In this document: piece by piece, positions 1 to 8,254 of the stretch
Numbering within the stretch: the first letter of the stretch is position 1
How the letters are laid out: the number at the start of each line of letters is the position of its first letter
Source: a bacterium
GTDB lineage: Bacteria; JAMCPX01
Direction of reading: 5' to 3'
Length of the DNA: 26,986 nucleotides
Assembly (NCBI GenBank): GCA_021787655.1
Contig: JAJYLM010000007.1
Location: 1 to 26,986, forward strand
Program-made: the position numbers and the translations under genes
The notes under the pieces: generated by a model
What the model was told of the DNA's origin: nothing
The model's database searches: none
The model's input: only the letters and a program-made list of their open reading frames with translations

Positions 1-2162
1 AAAAACACCAGCATACTGCTCCGTGCGAGTGTATACCACGCCACCGGGTTGTCCGGGGATATCTTTGTCAGCTGGAGAGCATAGCCCAGCGCCTCCTGGG
101 GCGCATTCGTTTTTTCGAGGCACTCGGTCAGGTTGAGGACCGCATCAAAATCCGACGGCGACTTGGAAACCGCATCTTTCAGATAGCCCAGGGCATCTGC
201 ATAGTCACCTTTCATATAGAGAGCTGTTCCGAGGAGAAAGTTATAGGTCTCGCTTGCAGGGTCGTTTTTGAGCAGGCGTGCAGCGAGCGAAACTGCCGTA
301 TCGATATCGTTGGTGTTCAGGTATGAGCTGATGAGATAGGGGCCGACTTCTGTCATGGACAGCGGCATCAGATCGACGGATGTTTTAAACTCGTTGATTG
401 CGCCTGCGTAGTTGTCCTTGTTGTAGTAGAGGAATCCCAGCAGCTTGTGCCCATAAAAGAAATAAGGTGCCAGGCTGATGACCTTCTTGGCATCCACGAT
501 CGCATCTGCCGTGTCAAGACTCCCGGCTTCGGCGCGGGCGCGGGTATAGAGGATCATGTAATTGTTTTCCGACAGGGCGGACGCCCTGGTTATCGTGCGC
601 AGTGCCTTTTTCGGCATCTTCAAATCAAGGTATGTTTCGGCTTCCATGGTATAGATATTCGCCTGTGCCTGGTGATGGGAAAAGACGGTGAGGTCGCCGA
701 GCAGAATGACGGCAATAATGAACAGGACCGCAAATGATACCATCAGGGGCGTATTGTCCGAAATGCTGATGCCGAAATCGTATTTCCAGCGCCATTTAAA
801 ACCGGACAGTTTTTTCAATGCAGATACAAAACCGTACTCATCTTCGAAGTGCCGGTACTTCCGTTTGCCGACAATGAGCCCTGCAAAACTCCAGAACATC
901 ATGGCCGATGCAGGATTTTCGAGATTGAAGGTGAACAGGGCACTGACCAGCGCTGCAACAATGCCGGCCAGCAGTGCCGTACTCCAGAGCATTCGATGCA
1001 CATCGTCCTTCGAATCGTACAAACTCTTCGCGCCGGTCGTGAACACCTCGGCGAGGAACCATGCAAAACAGATAAATCCGGCGATGCCGAGTTCAAAGAG
1101 GATCTGGAGGTATTCGTTGTGTGCGTTGTTGAGATACCGCAGTTCTTCCCAATCTGTCCTCTTTAAGGCAGATATCTCGTAGAGCGGAATGTTCGTCGGA
1201 TAATTGCCGATCCCGACGCCGAACGCAGGGTTGTCCTGTATGCCCTTGAGCGTACTTTCCCAGACATGCAGTCTGAAGGCATTGGACGGATAATCCTTGT
1301 TCATGATACTCTCGCCCCTCTGAATGAGCTCGGTGCCGGTTCTGGTAAAACCGAGGAATATACCCAAAACGAGCAGTCCGCCGATACCCGAAAAGAGCAG
1401 GAAGCGCTTTGCAGCCTTATTGACAGAACGGGAGCTTCCCGAAAGGACGAAAACGATACCGTAGAACAACAATGAACAGGCAAGGGCTATCCATCCTGCC
1501 CTGTTCCTTCCAATGACGATGTAGATAAGGGAAACGATCAGGCCCGCGTACGCGATAAAGCGTGTACGGAGTGAGCGGTACTCTATAAAAAAAGCGGTGA
1601 TCATGAACGGAACAATCATGACGAGGTAGTCGGTCGTGAAATTGGTCAGTCCCATCGTGCTCGCGGGGTTCGCCCTTCCCCACGGATCCAGGGGCTGCGC
1701 GATGATATGGAGGAACTGTGCGATGCCATAGCTGCCGACCACGATGGCGACGGCGCTGATGATGACGAACATGGTTCGCATCTTGATATCTTTTGCGAAG
1801 TAGATAAACAAGAAGAACGGTACCTGATAGGCCATCTGTTTGACCAGCACCTGCAGGGACAGGACAGAATTGTACGCGTGGAAAGCCGACAGACACGCAA
1901 CAGCGTCGAGCAGGAGGAGCGGGATCACGACCGGCGTGTAGAAAAATTCTATGCTCTGGTGGAGCATGGATTTCAGGAAATAAGCGATCAGCACTGGCCA
2001 GAACAACAGATAGATCACGAAGACCTTCATCCAGATGAACTCATTTTTGTAGAATACAAGCGGTACCAGAAGGAGCATCAGCATGAGGCCGGCGGTTCCG
2101 ATAGTATCGAGCTTGCTGACCAGGGTATCCGGATTTTGAATATGCAGTCTGTTCTTATTCAT
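1..2162 (-). CDS. O-antigen ligase-like membrane protein with C-terminal TPR repeats (partial, 3' end outside window)
   Basis: The minus-strand frame is open from an ATG at 2162 to the window edge, about 720 codons with no stop seen. The first roughly 450 residues are a chain of hydrophobic segments. They contain the Wzy/WaaL family (PF04932) signature: a GVGIGNY loop, then an HNEYLQ motif near residue 347, which is the periplasmic loop that carries the family's functional histidine. From about residue 490 the sequence changes to TPR-like helical pairs (for example GDYADALGYLKDAV), probably periplasmic. Family members ligate or polymerise undecaprenyl-linked glycans onto lipid A core or proteins. 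The start overlaps the stop of the upstream radical SAM gene by 8 bases, so it is probably translated from that operon. Ligase, polymerase and protein O-oligosaccharyltransferase cannot be told apart here. The frame was confirmed at several separate positions. Confidence 0.82.
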   Translation of the reverse strand, partial: MNKNRLHIQNPDTLVSKLDTIGTAGLMLMLLLVPLVFYKNEFIWMKVFVIYLLFWPVLIAYFLKSMLHQSIEFFYTPVVIPLLLLDAVACLSAFHAYNSVLSLQVLVKQMAYQVPFFLFIYFAKDIKMRTMFVIISAVAIVVGSYGIAQFLHIIAQPLDPWGRANPASTMGLTNFTTDYLVMIVPFMITAFFIEYRSLRTRFIAYAGLIVSLIYIVIGRNRAGWIALACSLLFYGIVFVLSGSSRSVNKAAKRFLLFSGIGGLLVLGIFLGFTRTGTELIQRGESIMNKDYPSNAFRLHVWESTLKGIQDNPAFGVGIGNYPTNIPLYEISALKRTDWEELRYLNNAHNEYLQILFELGIAGFICFAWFLAEVFTTGAKSLYDSKDDVHRMLWSTALLAGIVAALVSALFTFNLENPASAMMFWSFAGLIVGKRKYRHFEDEYGFVSALKKLSGFKWRWKYDFGISISDNTPLMVSFAVLFIIAVILLGDLTVFSHHQAQANIYTMEAETYLDLKMPKKALRTITRASALSENNYMILYTRARAEAGSLDTADAIVDAKKVISLAPYFFYGHKLLGFLYYNKDNYAGAINEFKTSVDLMPLSMTEVGPYLISSYLNTNDIDTAVSLAARLLKNDPASETYNFLLGTALYMKGDYADALGYLKDAVSKSPSDFDAVLNLTECLEKTNAPQEALGYALQLTKISPDNPVAWYTLARSSMLVF

Positions 2163-4671
2163 GTTCAAAATCTACCTTCACTTTTCTGAGCGGCGCATCC
2201 ATGAGCTCATTGTAGGGAATCCCGAGTCCTTTTTCAAGGATATCCAGAGGTCCGATGATCCTCTTGTTGACCCGTTGAATGCACACAACGAGCCGTCCGG
2301 CGGCATCGACATGGAGGTCCTGCAGGTATGGTCGTGCATCGAACGCACCGGAGGGTTTGTTCGACGCAGACAGTATGTAGTGATCGCTGCTCATCAGCCT
2401 GGCCGCAGCAGAACGAAGGTCCGCCCCGACGCAGCTTTTGACCGCACCGGGGTCCAACTCATAGTGGATGGCTGTGATCGCACTGCCGACCGGCTTGCTG
2501 CCGTAGGGCAGGGCCGCTGCGTCCATAAACTGCAGGCCGTCATGCTCCCTGCTTTTCAGCGCCTGCATGATAAGAGGCAGGTTTGCATCGCCGGAAAGCC
2601 TGATATCGATGTATTCGGCAGCACTTTCAATACCGACCGGGAGCGGGTCGCTGAAGGATACGATCGGTTTCGGGTGAAAACCTTTTGTGAACACCAGAGG
2701 CAGGCCCGAGGCGTGGAGCATGCGGAGCAGAAAATCTATAAGTTCAAGATGTCCCAGAAACCGGATAAGGCCTGCCTTGGTGTAACGGACGCGGACAACC
2801 GATGTCCAGGCTGGCGCAGGTCCGGACTCCTGCCGGTGCTGCTGCTGCACACGATCGTTGTGTGCATGGACCGGCTCCACGGTTTTAAAATCGCAGGCAC
2901 CGCAGTCCGAGCACACCTCGGTAAAACAGTCAGGGGTGCGCGTAGCGGACGCTGCACGCCGGTATTCCTCCAGCAGGAAGGATTTCGGTATCAGGGTGTC
3001 GAGATGGTCCCAGGGCAGCGGTTCGCCGGGCTCCCTCTGCCTGAGGAGGTCCTGCATGGAAAATCCTTTATCCCGCACAGCATCCAGCCATATCCGGTCG
3101 TCGAAACCGGTTTCCGAGCTGTCCGTTGCTGTCCCGCTCCTGACGACTGCTTCAACAACGGCGCTTAAGCTCCTGTCTCCCCGTGCCAGGATTGCCTCCA
3201 CAAGACTGATCCCGGGTGGCTGGTGTTTGAGCACAACACCGGTGTTCCTGATCGTGTTCTTTATGATTGCGAGCTTTGCCGTAAACTCCTCCGTGGAGAT
3301 CATCCCTGCCCACTGGAAGGGTGTATGGGGCTTGGGGATGAATGCCGAAACACTCGCATTTATCTGCGTTTTTCTGTTGTGCTTTCTTACGGCGGCGTGG
3401 ATACGCCTGATGAGCTCACCCATACCCCTGATGTCTTCTTCGCTTTCGAACGGCAGGCCGAGCATGAAGTACAGTTTAATGGTCTGCCATCCCATGGCAG
3501 CTGCGAGTTCCACACTCGCCAGAATCCCGGCTTCGGTGATGTTTTTATTGATGACGTCCCGCAACCTCTGCGTGCCAGCCTCGATCGCAACCGTGAACCC
3601 CGTTTTCCTGACCTGCCGGATACGATCCAGCATCTGGCCGGTGACGGAATCTATTCTCAAAGAGGGCAGGGAAATCGAACACCGCTCATCGCCGAACCGG
3701 GTCATAAAGGACTGCAGGAGCGGCAGGATATGCGTATAGTCCCCGGCACTCAGGGACAGCAGGCTGATATCCGAAAATCCGGTGGCATGGATATTCTGCT
3801 GCATCTCGCTGAGAATAACATCCGTGTCTTTTTCCCGTACAGGCCTGTAGATCATGCCGGCCTGGCAGAACCTGCAGCCCTTGGTGCACCCGCGTGCTAT
3901 TTCGACCACCAGCCTGTCGTGGACGGGCTTTATCATCGGAACGATGCTGTTTTTCAGGGCAGCTTGGTTGATATCCGGCAGTATGGCCCTGGTGATCCGG
4001 GGAGGAGCACCGGCCCCGTCCGGTACGATGGCATTGAACCTGCCGGATGGGTCCATCAATTGCCGGTAGAGGCCCGGCACATAAACACCGCGGATCCCGG
4101 CAAGACGTTCAAGACAATCCCGTTTCGGTGTACCGGCCTCTTTGCACGCGATGAGCGAATCAACGAGGTTCCGGATGACCGCCTCTCCGTCACCGATGAC
4201 CACTGCGTCGAAAAAGTCGGCAACCGGCTCGGGGTTGTACGCACAGCTGCCGCCGCCGATGACCAGGGGAAAGGTTTTCAGCCGGTCTTTTGCACGGAGC
4301 GGCAGGCCTGCAAGCCTGAGGATATTGACCGCGGTTGCAAAATTGAGCTCCGTCTGCAGGGTAATGCCGATCATGTCAAACGTATCGAGCGGAGTGTCCG
4401 ATTCTATGGTCGTGAGTTTTGCGTGGTGTTTGATCATGACAGCTTCCATATCGCTGCCCGGGCTGTACGCACGTTCGGCGAGCGCAGAGGGCATGTCGTT
4501 GATCATTTCATAGAGAATCCTGAGACCGAGATTAGCAATACCGATCTCGTACAGATCCGGGTAAACGAGTGCGGCCTTGAATTTTACGGAATCATGCGGT
4601 TTGACGGTGGCATTCGGCTCAGGCCCGATATATCTGCCCGGCCTTCTGACATACTGCAGCAGCTCCCTCAT
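2155..4671 (-). CDS. B12-binding-type radical SAM protein fused to a DUF2344 (radical SAM-linked) domain
   Basis: The product has 838 residues. The N-terminal part (about 30-190) looks like the cobalamin-binding-type domain of the TIGR03960 family. The radical SAM core follows, with the iron-sulfur motif CTKGCRFC giving cysteines 262, 266 and 269. A second cluster, CSDCGAC (587, 590, 593), lies in the linker and could hold another metal centre. From about residue 625 the sequence is the DUF2344 / TIGR03936 'radical SAM-linked' domain (motifs RYTKAGLIRFLGHLEL and TKGFHPKP). In many bacteria the two parts are separate adjacent genes; here they are one polypeptide. The reaction is unknown; tRNA or ribosome modification has been guessed for the family but is not shown. 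The ATG at 4671 overlaps the stop of the lpxH-like gene (ATGA), which implies translational coupling. Long open frames on the opposite strand are shadows. Confidence 0.9.
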   Translation of the reverse strand: MRELLQYVRRPGRYIGPEPNATVKPHDSVKFKAALVYPDLYEIGIANLGLRILYEMINDMPSALAERAYSPGSDMEAVMIKHHAKLTTIESDTPLDTFDMIGITLQTELNFATAVNILRLAGLPLRAKDRLKTFPLVIGGGSCAYNPEPVADFFDAVVIGDGEAVIRNLVDSLIACKEAGTPKRDCLERLAGIRGVYVPGLYRQLMDPSGRFNAIVPDGAGAPPRITRAILPDINQAALKNSIVPMIKPVHDRLVVEIARGCTKGCRFCQAGMIYRPVREKDTDVILSEMQQNIHATGFSDISLLSLSAGDYTHILPLLQSFMTRFGDERCSISLPSLRIDSVTGQMLDRIRQVRKTGFTVAIEAGTQRLRDVINKNITEAGILASVELAAAMGWQTIKLYFMLGLPFESEEDIRGMGELIRRIHAAVRKHNRKTQINASVSAFIPKPHTPFQWAGMISTEEFTAKLAIIKNTIRNTGVVLKHQPPGISLVEAILARGDRSLSAVVEAVVRSGTATDSSETGFDDRIWLDAVRDKGFSMQDLLRQREPGEPLPWDHLDTLIPKSFLLEEYRRAASATRTPDCFTEVCSDCGACDFKTVEPVHAHNDRVQQQHRQESGPAPAWTSVVRVRYTKAGLIRFLGHLELIDFLLRMLHASGLPLVFTKGFHPKPIVSFSDPLPVGIESAAEYIDIRLSGDANLPLIMQALKSREHDGLQFMDAAALPYGSKPVGSAITAIHYELDPGAVKSCVGADLRSAAARLMSSDHYILSASNKPSGAFDARPYLQDLHVDAAGRLVVCIQRVNKRIIGPLDILEKGLGIPYNELMDAPLRKVKVDFEHE

Positions 4672-5402
4672 ACCGCGGTACCAAAATACCTCAGATCGAA
4701 TGTGCCGTTCTTGAGGACGATATAGCTGTAGGCGTTGAACCAGTTACCGGTGTTGATATAACGCACTTTTTTATTATTCACGGTGTATTCCCGCGTTTCG
4801 GGGGTATGGAAATGGGCTGCTATGACGATATCGAAGCCTTCCGCTGCCTTCGCTTTTACAAATTCATCGATAACATGGTTTGGCATGGTCCTCTTCGCGG
4901 TCCATACCTCACGGCTGTGCCGCGAGAGGGACGCGGCCATGCGCTGGACGATAGCCGCTGGCAGAATGTTCGCAATCGCACCGGCGACCCTGCTCCTGAT
5001 GAAAAAGCGCAGCACCCGGTACCATGTGTCCGTGTAATCTATCATATCTCCATGGGTGATAAAACAGTGCATACCATCCAGGTCCATGACCATGCCGTTC
5101 TCGACGATCTGCATGGACGGAAACACCTTTTCGAAGGCAGGTTTTACAAAGAAGTCATGGTTCCCGATGTGGTAGTAGGTCTGTATGTTGCTGTCGCATA
5201 ACCGTTTGAGCGTATGGATGAGCGGGGCATAAACGGGATCGATGATGCCCCCCGGATTCACCCAGTAGTCAAAGATATCGCCGAGTAAAAACACTTTGTC
5301 AGGACGTTCCTTGATAACGGCTTCAAGGAATTGAACAATCTTCTCCTGGTTTTTATCATCGCGCCCCCTGAGGTGGGCATCAGAAAGAAAGACGCAGTAC
5401 AT
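4668..5402 (-). CDS. LpxH-like metallophosphoesterase (UDP-2,3-diacylglucosamine diphosphatase family)
   Basis: The product is a 244-residue calcineurin-like phosphoesterase with the full dimetal site: D8 and H10 (SDAHL), D42 (GDIFDYW), N81 and H82 (GNHDFF), H117 (THGDMIDYT), and H197 and H199 (AAHFHTPE). Length and motif order fit the LpxH family, which removes UMP from UDP-diacylglucosamine on the inner face of the cytoplasmic membrane during lipid A synthesis. Classical proteobacterial LpxH has GNRDF where this protein has GNHDFF, so it could be an LpxH2-type enzyme or a related phosphatase; I leave the symbol blank. The basic helical segment around residues 125-170 resembles the substrate-capping insertion of the family. 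No purine-rich ribosome-binding site precedes the ATG, but a TTGACA box lies 29 bases upstream. The stop overlaps the next start by 4 bases. Confidence 0.8.
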   Translation of the reverse strand: MYCVFLSDAHLRGRDDKNQEKIVQFLEAVIKERPDKVFLLGDIFDYWVNPGGIIDPVYAPLIHTLKRLCDSNIQTYYHIGNHDFFVKPAFEKVFPSMQIVENGMVMDLDGMHCFITHGDMIDYTDTWYRVLRFFIRSRVAGAIANILPAAIVQRMAASLSRHSREVWTAKRTMPNHVIDEFVKAKAAEGFDIVIAAHFHTPETREYTVNNKKVRYINTGNWFNAYSYIVLKNGTFDLRYFGTAV

Positions 5403-5408
5403 AGGAAA

Positions 5409-5437
5409 ACAATGATATGTATTCGCTCAACTGTCAA
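5409..5437 (-). promoter_or_regulatory. Candidate promoter of the lpxH-like gene, very close to its start codon
   Basis: A perfect -35 box TTGACA reads leftward from 5437 to 5432. With a 17-base spacer the -10 is CATTGT (weak, 5414-5409). The better hexamer TATCAT (5417-5412) would need a short 14-base spacer. Either way transcription would start within a few bases of the ATG at 5402, so the message would have almost no leader. Confidence 0.4.
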
Positions 5438-5441
5438 ATAC

Positions 5442-5498
5442 TCCGGAAGGGGGCACACACGGATGAAACGGCGAAATTACCCCCGGACAACTTCCGGA
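5442..5498. repeat. Interrupted inverted repeat between tatA and the lpxH-like promoter
   Basis: TCCGGAAG (5442-5449) pairs exactly with CTTCCGGA (5491-5498). Inside it a G run (5450-5453) can pair with the C run at 5480-5484, leaving a 6-base bulge on one side. The structure starts directly after the tatA stop codon and ends 5 bases before the TTGACA box of the next gene. There is no U-tract on either strand, so it is not a standard intrinsic terminator. It could slow transcription, protect the 3' end of the tatA message or bind a protein. Confidence 0.5.
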
Positions 5499-5723
5499 TC
5501 AATTGGGTTTTACAGAAGTGTCTTTTTTTTCTTCGGGTTTTTCTTCGGGCAGGGACTTCTTTGGGGCTTCCGTCGACGGACTCTCGATCTCGTTCATTGC
5601 CTTCTTAAAGTTCTTGATGGCCTCACCAAGGCTTTTTCCGACCTCAGGAAGTTTTTTGCCGCCGAAGAGCACCAGTATGATCACGAATATTACTATGAGC
5701 TCCGGCATGCCTATATCAAACAT
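5499..5723 (-). CDS. tatA: Sec-independent translocase subunit TatA
   Basis: The 74-residue product has the TatA/TatB layout: a short periplasmic start (MFDIGMPEL), one membrane helix (about residues 8-21), the hinge motif FGGKKLPEVGKSLG, an amphipathic helix through about residue 45, and a charged, disordered lysine/glutamate-rich tail. The FGxKKLPE form and small size favour TatA/TatE over TatB. It would form the size-variable pore that carries folded twin-arginine proteins across the inner membrane. No tatC is in the window. The start is fixed by a good ribosome-binding site (AGGAG at 5734-5730, 6 bases before the ATG). Confidence 0.93.
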   Translation of the reverse strand: MFDIGMPELIVIFVIILVLFGGKKLPEVGKSLGEAIKNFKKAMNEIESPSTEAPKKSLPEEKPEEKKDTSVKPN

Positions 5724-5759
5724 GGTATTCTCCTTTATCCTTGCAAGCTTATCCTCTGT

Positions 5760-5790
5760 ACTATATTAAACTTTCTTCGGATTATTTCAA
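5760..5790 (-). promoter_or_regulatory. Candidate promoter of tatA
   Basis: Reading leftward, TTGAAA (5790-5785) is followed after 19 bases by TATAGT (5765-5760). The spacer is longer than the ideal 17, but both boxes match the sigma-70 consensus at five of six positions. It leaves a leader of about 30 bases that includes the tatA ribosome-binding site. Confidence 0.4.
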
Positions 5791-5801
5791 CTGTTTTAAG
5801 C

Positions 5802-5839
5802 AAAAACATTCCTGCCGGGCGGCGACGGGATGCCGCCGG
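5802..5839 (-). terminator. Possible weak terminator after the DUF488 gene
   Basis: On the minus strand, directly after the DUF488 stop, GGCGGC (5837-5832) pairs with GCCGCC (5823-5818), extended by two more pairs across a one-base bulge. A run of five T (5806-5802) follows only after about 8-10 bases. The distance makes this weaker than a classical intrinsic terminator. Confidence 0.35.
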
Positions 5840-5841
5840 AA

Positions 5842-6204
5842 TTACAGCTTATACCGGGACCGCAGGTATTCCCGGAGTGCGGCTGCGTTATTTCGGTGTT
5901 CATCTTTTGCAGCGTAGAGCAGGGTAACTGCGCCTTTGTGTGCATGGCCGAGCAGGACGCCGAGGGGGCCGTCTGCTTCGTTCAGGGCTTCGAGTTCTTT
6001 GAAGTACCTGTTCCTGAATGCATCCCATTTTTCAGGATCATGGCAGAACCATGTTCTCAGGTCCTTCCCCGGTGCGATGTCCTTCAACCACAGATCTATC
6101 TTTGACTTTTCCTTGTTTATCCCGCGCGGCCACAGCCTGTCCACCAGTATCCTGAAGCCGTCCGCTTTCTCCGGTTTTTCGTAGACCCTCTTTATGCTGA
6201 CCAT
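5842..6204 (-). CDS. DUF488 family protein (YeaO-like)
   Basis: The product is a 120-residue soluble protein with the DUF488 / YeaO signature: FRILVDRLWPRGI near the N-terminus, then a WFCHDPEKWDAFRNRY block and the C-terminal VTLLYAAKDEHRNNA stretch. Length is normal for the family. The biochemical role of these proteins is not established; conserved acidic, histidine and cysteine positions suggest metal binding or catalysis. The gene has its own promoter-like sequence upstream and a ribosome-binding site (AGGA, 8 bases before the ATG), so it need not depend on uvrC readthrough. Nothing in the neighbourhood indicates a pathway. Confidence 0.85.
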   Translation of the reverse strand: MVSIKRVYEKPEKADGFRILVDRLWPRGINKEKSKIDLWLKDIAPGKDLRTWFCHDPEKWDAFRNRYFKELEALNEADGPLGVLLGHAHKGAVTLLYAAKDEHRNNAAALREYLRSRYKL

Positions 6205-6221
6205 GATTGTGTCCTGAGTGG

Positions 6222-6250
6222 AATTTAATTTTACAGCATACCTTTGTCAA
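6222..6250 (-). promoter_or_regulatory. Candidate sigma-70 promoter of the DUF488 gene
   Basis: A perfect TTGACA (6250-6245) is separated by exactly 17 bases from TAAATT (6227-6222). It lies in the 70-base gap after uvrC, and the expected leader holds the ribosome-binding site of the DUF488 gene. Confidence 0.55.
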
Positions 6251-6274
6251 GCAGCGGCCGGGCAGCGGGGGTTC

Positions 6275-8149
6275 TCAGTTCAGGTGATCGTGTATCTCCT
6301 GTGCGACGCTTATCGGTATGCCGGTGCGCCGGACTATTTCGCCGGGGGGCGCACTGCGCAGTTCCTCCATGGTCGAGAAGAGGGACAACAAGAGCCGTTT
6401 TCTCTTGAGGGAAACACCGGGAATACCATCGAGCTCTGAGGCGAGCCCGGCCCTTGACCGCAGTTTCCGGTGATAGGTAATCGCAAACCGGTGTGCCTCG
6501 TCCCGTACACGCTTCAGCAGCAGGAGGGGCTCAGAGCTGTGCCCGAGATCGAGCGGGTCTTTCCTGTTGGGCAGGTATATCCTCTCCTCTTCCCTGTTCA
6601 CCCGGCCTGCCGGCGGGTCGGTACGTTTGCCGGATGCGCTGTGGTAGGGATTGGATGCGGGGTTGTCCCTGTGGATCTTGGCAATGCCGATAACATCCGG
6701 ACCGGTTATCCCCAGTTCGCCGAGCACGCCGAGCGCCTGACCCAGCTGTCCTTTGCCGCCGTCCACGATGATCAGAGACGGTACGTCCTCCCTGTCGTGG
6801 AACCTCCTGCCCAGCACCTCGTGCATCATGGCGTAATCGTCCGGACGGCTGACCTCCCTGATCCGGTAATGACGGTATTTTGCCTTTACCGGCACGCCGT
6901 TTTCAAACCGCACCATGGAGGAGGTACTGTTCGTTCCGAGGAGGTTCGAATTGTCGAAACATTCCATGGACAGAGGAACATTTCTGAGGCGAAGCAGGTT
7001 CTTGAGATCTTCCAGGACCGAGAGTGCTGTCTCATGCTTTTGCAGGGCGATGCGGAGGTATTCCGCAGCATTTTTTCCGGACAGTGCGAGCAGATCGAGC
7101 CGTGTTCCGGCCTTCGGCAGTTCGATGCGTACAGCGCTTCCTTTGAGGTCCGAGAGCCGGGATACAAGGACGTCCATGCCGGGTAGCGGACAGGGAAGGT
7201 AGATGCGGCCTGGGATGAAATGGCCGTTCTCGTAGTACTGGCTGACAGCCGAAGCGAGCAGTTCCTCCCGGTCAAGGAGCGCTTCTTTGAACAGGTAGTT
7301 CAGGGAGTTGAGCAATTGTCCGTTGCGGATAAACAGGCCGTTGAGTGCGGCAGTATGTTCCTGCTGTGCAATGTTGAAGATATCGATGTCGATGTTCTTC
7401 GAAGTCTGAACCTTCTGCTGCTCGACGGTCTTTTCTATGTTGCGGATCAGGTCCCGTATCTGTGCGGCCCTCTCGTAGTGTTCCCTGCCGGACTCGTCCC
7501 TCATCTGGTGTGCGAGCGCTTTGACCACAACGGCCGTTTTTCCCTCGAGGAACAGCTTTGCCTGGTGCACGCGTTCCCGGTAGTCTTCCTGCGTTATGGC
7601 ACCGGTGCACGGTCCCGAGCACCGCTTGATCTGGTACTTCATGCAGGGACGTATCCTGTTCCTGAGTTCAATGTCAGAGCATGTCCTGAGCTGAAACAGG
7701 TCGGTTATCAGCTTGACGGTTTCCCGCGCTGCGTGCGCCGAGGCATAAGGGCCGAAGATCAGGGAACCGTCCTTGCCCGGTCTTCTGACGACCTGTATCC
7801 CCGGGAACCTGTGGTCCGTGGAAATCCGGATATTGACATAGCTTTTGTCGTCTTTGAGACGGATGTTATACTTGGGCTTGTGTTTCTTGATGAGGTTGTT
7901 CTCGAGAAGGAGCGCCTCCTTTTCCGTGTCGGTGAGCATGAACTCGATCCTGCGTATACGGGGCTTGAGAAAGTTGATGAACGGCCGCTCGTCCGGCGAC
8001 GGGGTGAAGTAAGCCCTGACCCTGTTGTTCAGGTCGACGGCCTTGCCGACGTACAGAATAGCGTCCTGGTCGTCCTTGAAGATATAAACGCCCGGGTGCC
8101 GTGGTATGCTCCCGAGTGTTTCGTGGATATGTTCGCCGACTTCGATCAT
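6275..8149 (-). CDS. uvrC: Excinuclease ABC subunit C
   Basis: The 624-residue product is the dual-incision nuclease of nucleotide excision repair, recruited by UvrB. The layout is complete. An N-terminal GIY-YIG domain (GVY at 20-22, YVGKA at 33-37) makes the 3' cut. A UVR-type helical hairpin for UvrB binding lies in the middle (around EHYERAAQIRDLIRNIE). The RNase H-like domain for the 5' cut has the ECFDNSN block and the VDGGKGQLG motif. Helix-hairpin-helix elements close the protein (LDGIPGVSLKRKRLL). I use the ATG at 8149 and not an in-frame ATG at 8251: the added 34 residues match no UvrC feature, would cross the promoter and would run into the divergent glycosyltransferase gene. The promoter -10 ends 7 bases before this ATG, which suggests a leaderless message. 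Confidence 0.95.
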   Translation of the reverse strand: MIEVGEHIHETLGSIPRHPGVYIFKDDQDAILYVGKAVDLNNRVRAYFTPSPDERPFINFLKPRIRRIEFMLTDTEKEALLLENNLIKKHKPKYNIRLKDDKSYVNIRISTDHRFPGIQVVRRPGKDGSLIFGPYASAHAARETVKLITDLFQLRTCSDIELRNRIRPCMKYQIKRCSGPCTGAITQEDYRERVHQAKLFLEGKTAVVVKALAHQMRDESGREHYERAAQIRDLIRNIEKTVEQQKVQTSKNIDIDIFNIAQQEHTAALNGLFIRNGQLLNSLNYLFKEALLDREELLASAVSQYYENGHFIPGRIYLPCPLPGMDVLVSRLSDLKGSAVRIELPKAGTRLDLLALSGKNAAEYLRIALQKHETALSVLEDLKNLLRLRNVPLSMECFDNSNLLGTNSTSSMVRFENGVPVKAKYRHYRIREVSRPDDYAMMHEVLGRRFHDREDVPSLIIVDGGKGQLGQALGVLGELGITGPDVIGIAKIHRDNPASNPYHSASGKRTDPPAGRVNREEERIYLPNRKDPLDLGHSSEPLLLLKRVRDEAHRFAITYHRKLRSRAGLASELDGIPGVSLKRKRLLLSLFSTMEELRSAPPGEIVRRTGIPISVAQEIHDHLN

Positions 8150-8156
8150 ATTCCTT

Positions 8157-8185
8157 AGTATAGTTTTTAACGTGCTGTTTTGCAA
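8157..8185 (-). promoter_or_regulatory. Promoter of uvrC, placed for leaderless transcription
   Basis: Reading leftward, TTGCAA (8185-8180), a 17-base spacer and TATACT (8162-8157, five of six consensus bases) are followed after only 7 bases by the uvrC ATG at 8149. The expected transcription start coincides with the start codon. The AAGGA just before the ATG would then lie outside the message and is in any case too close to act as a good ribosome-binding site. Confidence 0.55.
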
Positions 8186-8204
8186 TACGGCCGCCGGATC
8201 GCTG

Positions 8205-8233
8205 TTGCGTATTTTTATGAAATTGTGTATAGG
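8205..8233 (+). promoter_or_regulatory. Candidate promoter of the glycosyltransferase-deacetylase-transferase operon
   Basis: TTGCGT (8205-8210), exactly 17 bases, then TATAGG (8228-8233). Each box is a partial match. A start near 8240 would give a short leader carrying AGGAG (8241-8245), 9 bases before the ATG at 8255. That supports 8255 over the in-frame ATGs at 8180 and 8234. Confidence 0.4.
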
Positions 8234-8254
8234 ATGGAGCAGGAGAAACAAGCA

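Noticed and set aside
3223..4725. 500-codon open frame on the plus strand
   Set aside because: It lies wholly antisense to the well-supported radical SAM gene, has no recognisable domain, and such frames are common opposite GC-rich genes.
7220..8158. 312-codon open frame opposite uvrC
   Set aside because: Shadow of uvrC; the sequence has no family features and no ribosome-binding site that decides for it.
8150..8251. 34-residue N-terminal extension of UvrC from an upstream in-frame ATG
   Set aside because: It has no UvrC similarity, contains the promoter boxes of uvrC itself and runs into the leader of the divergent glycosyltransferase gene.
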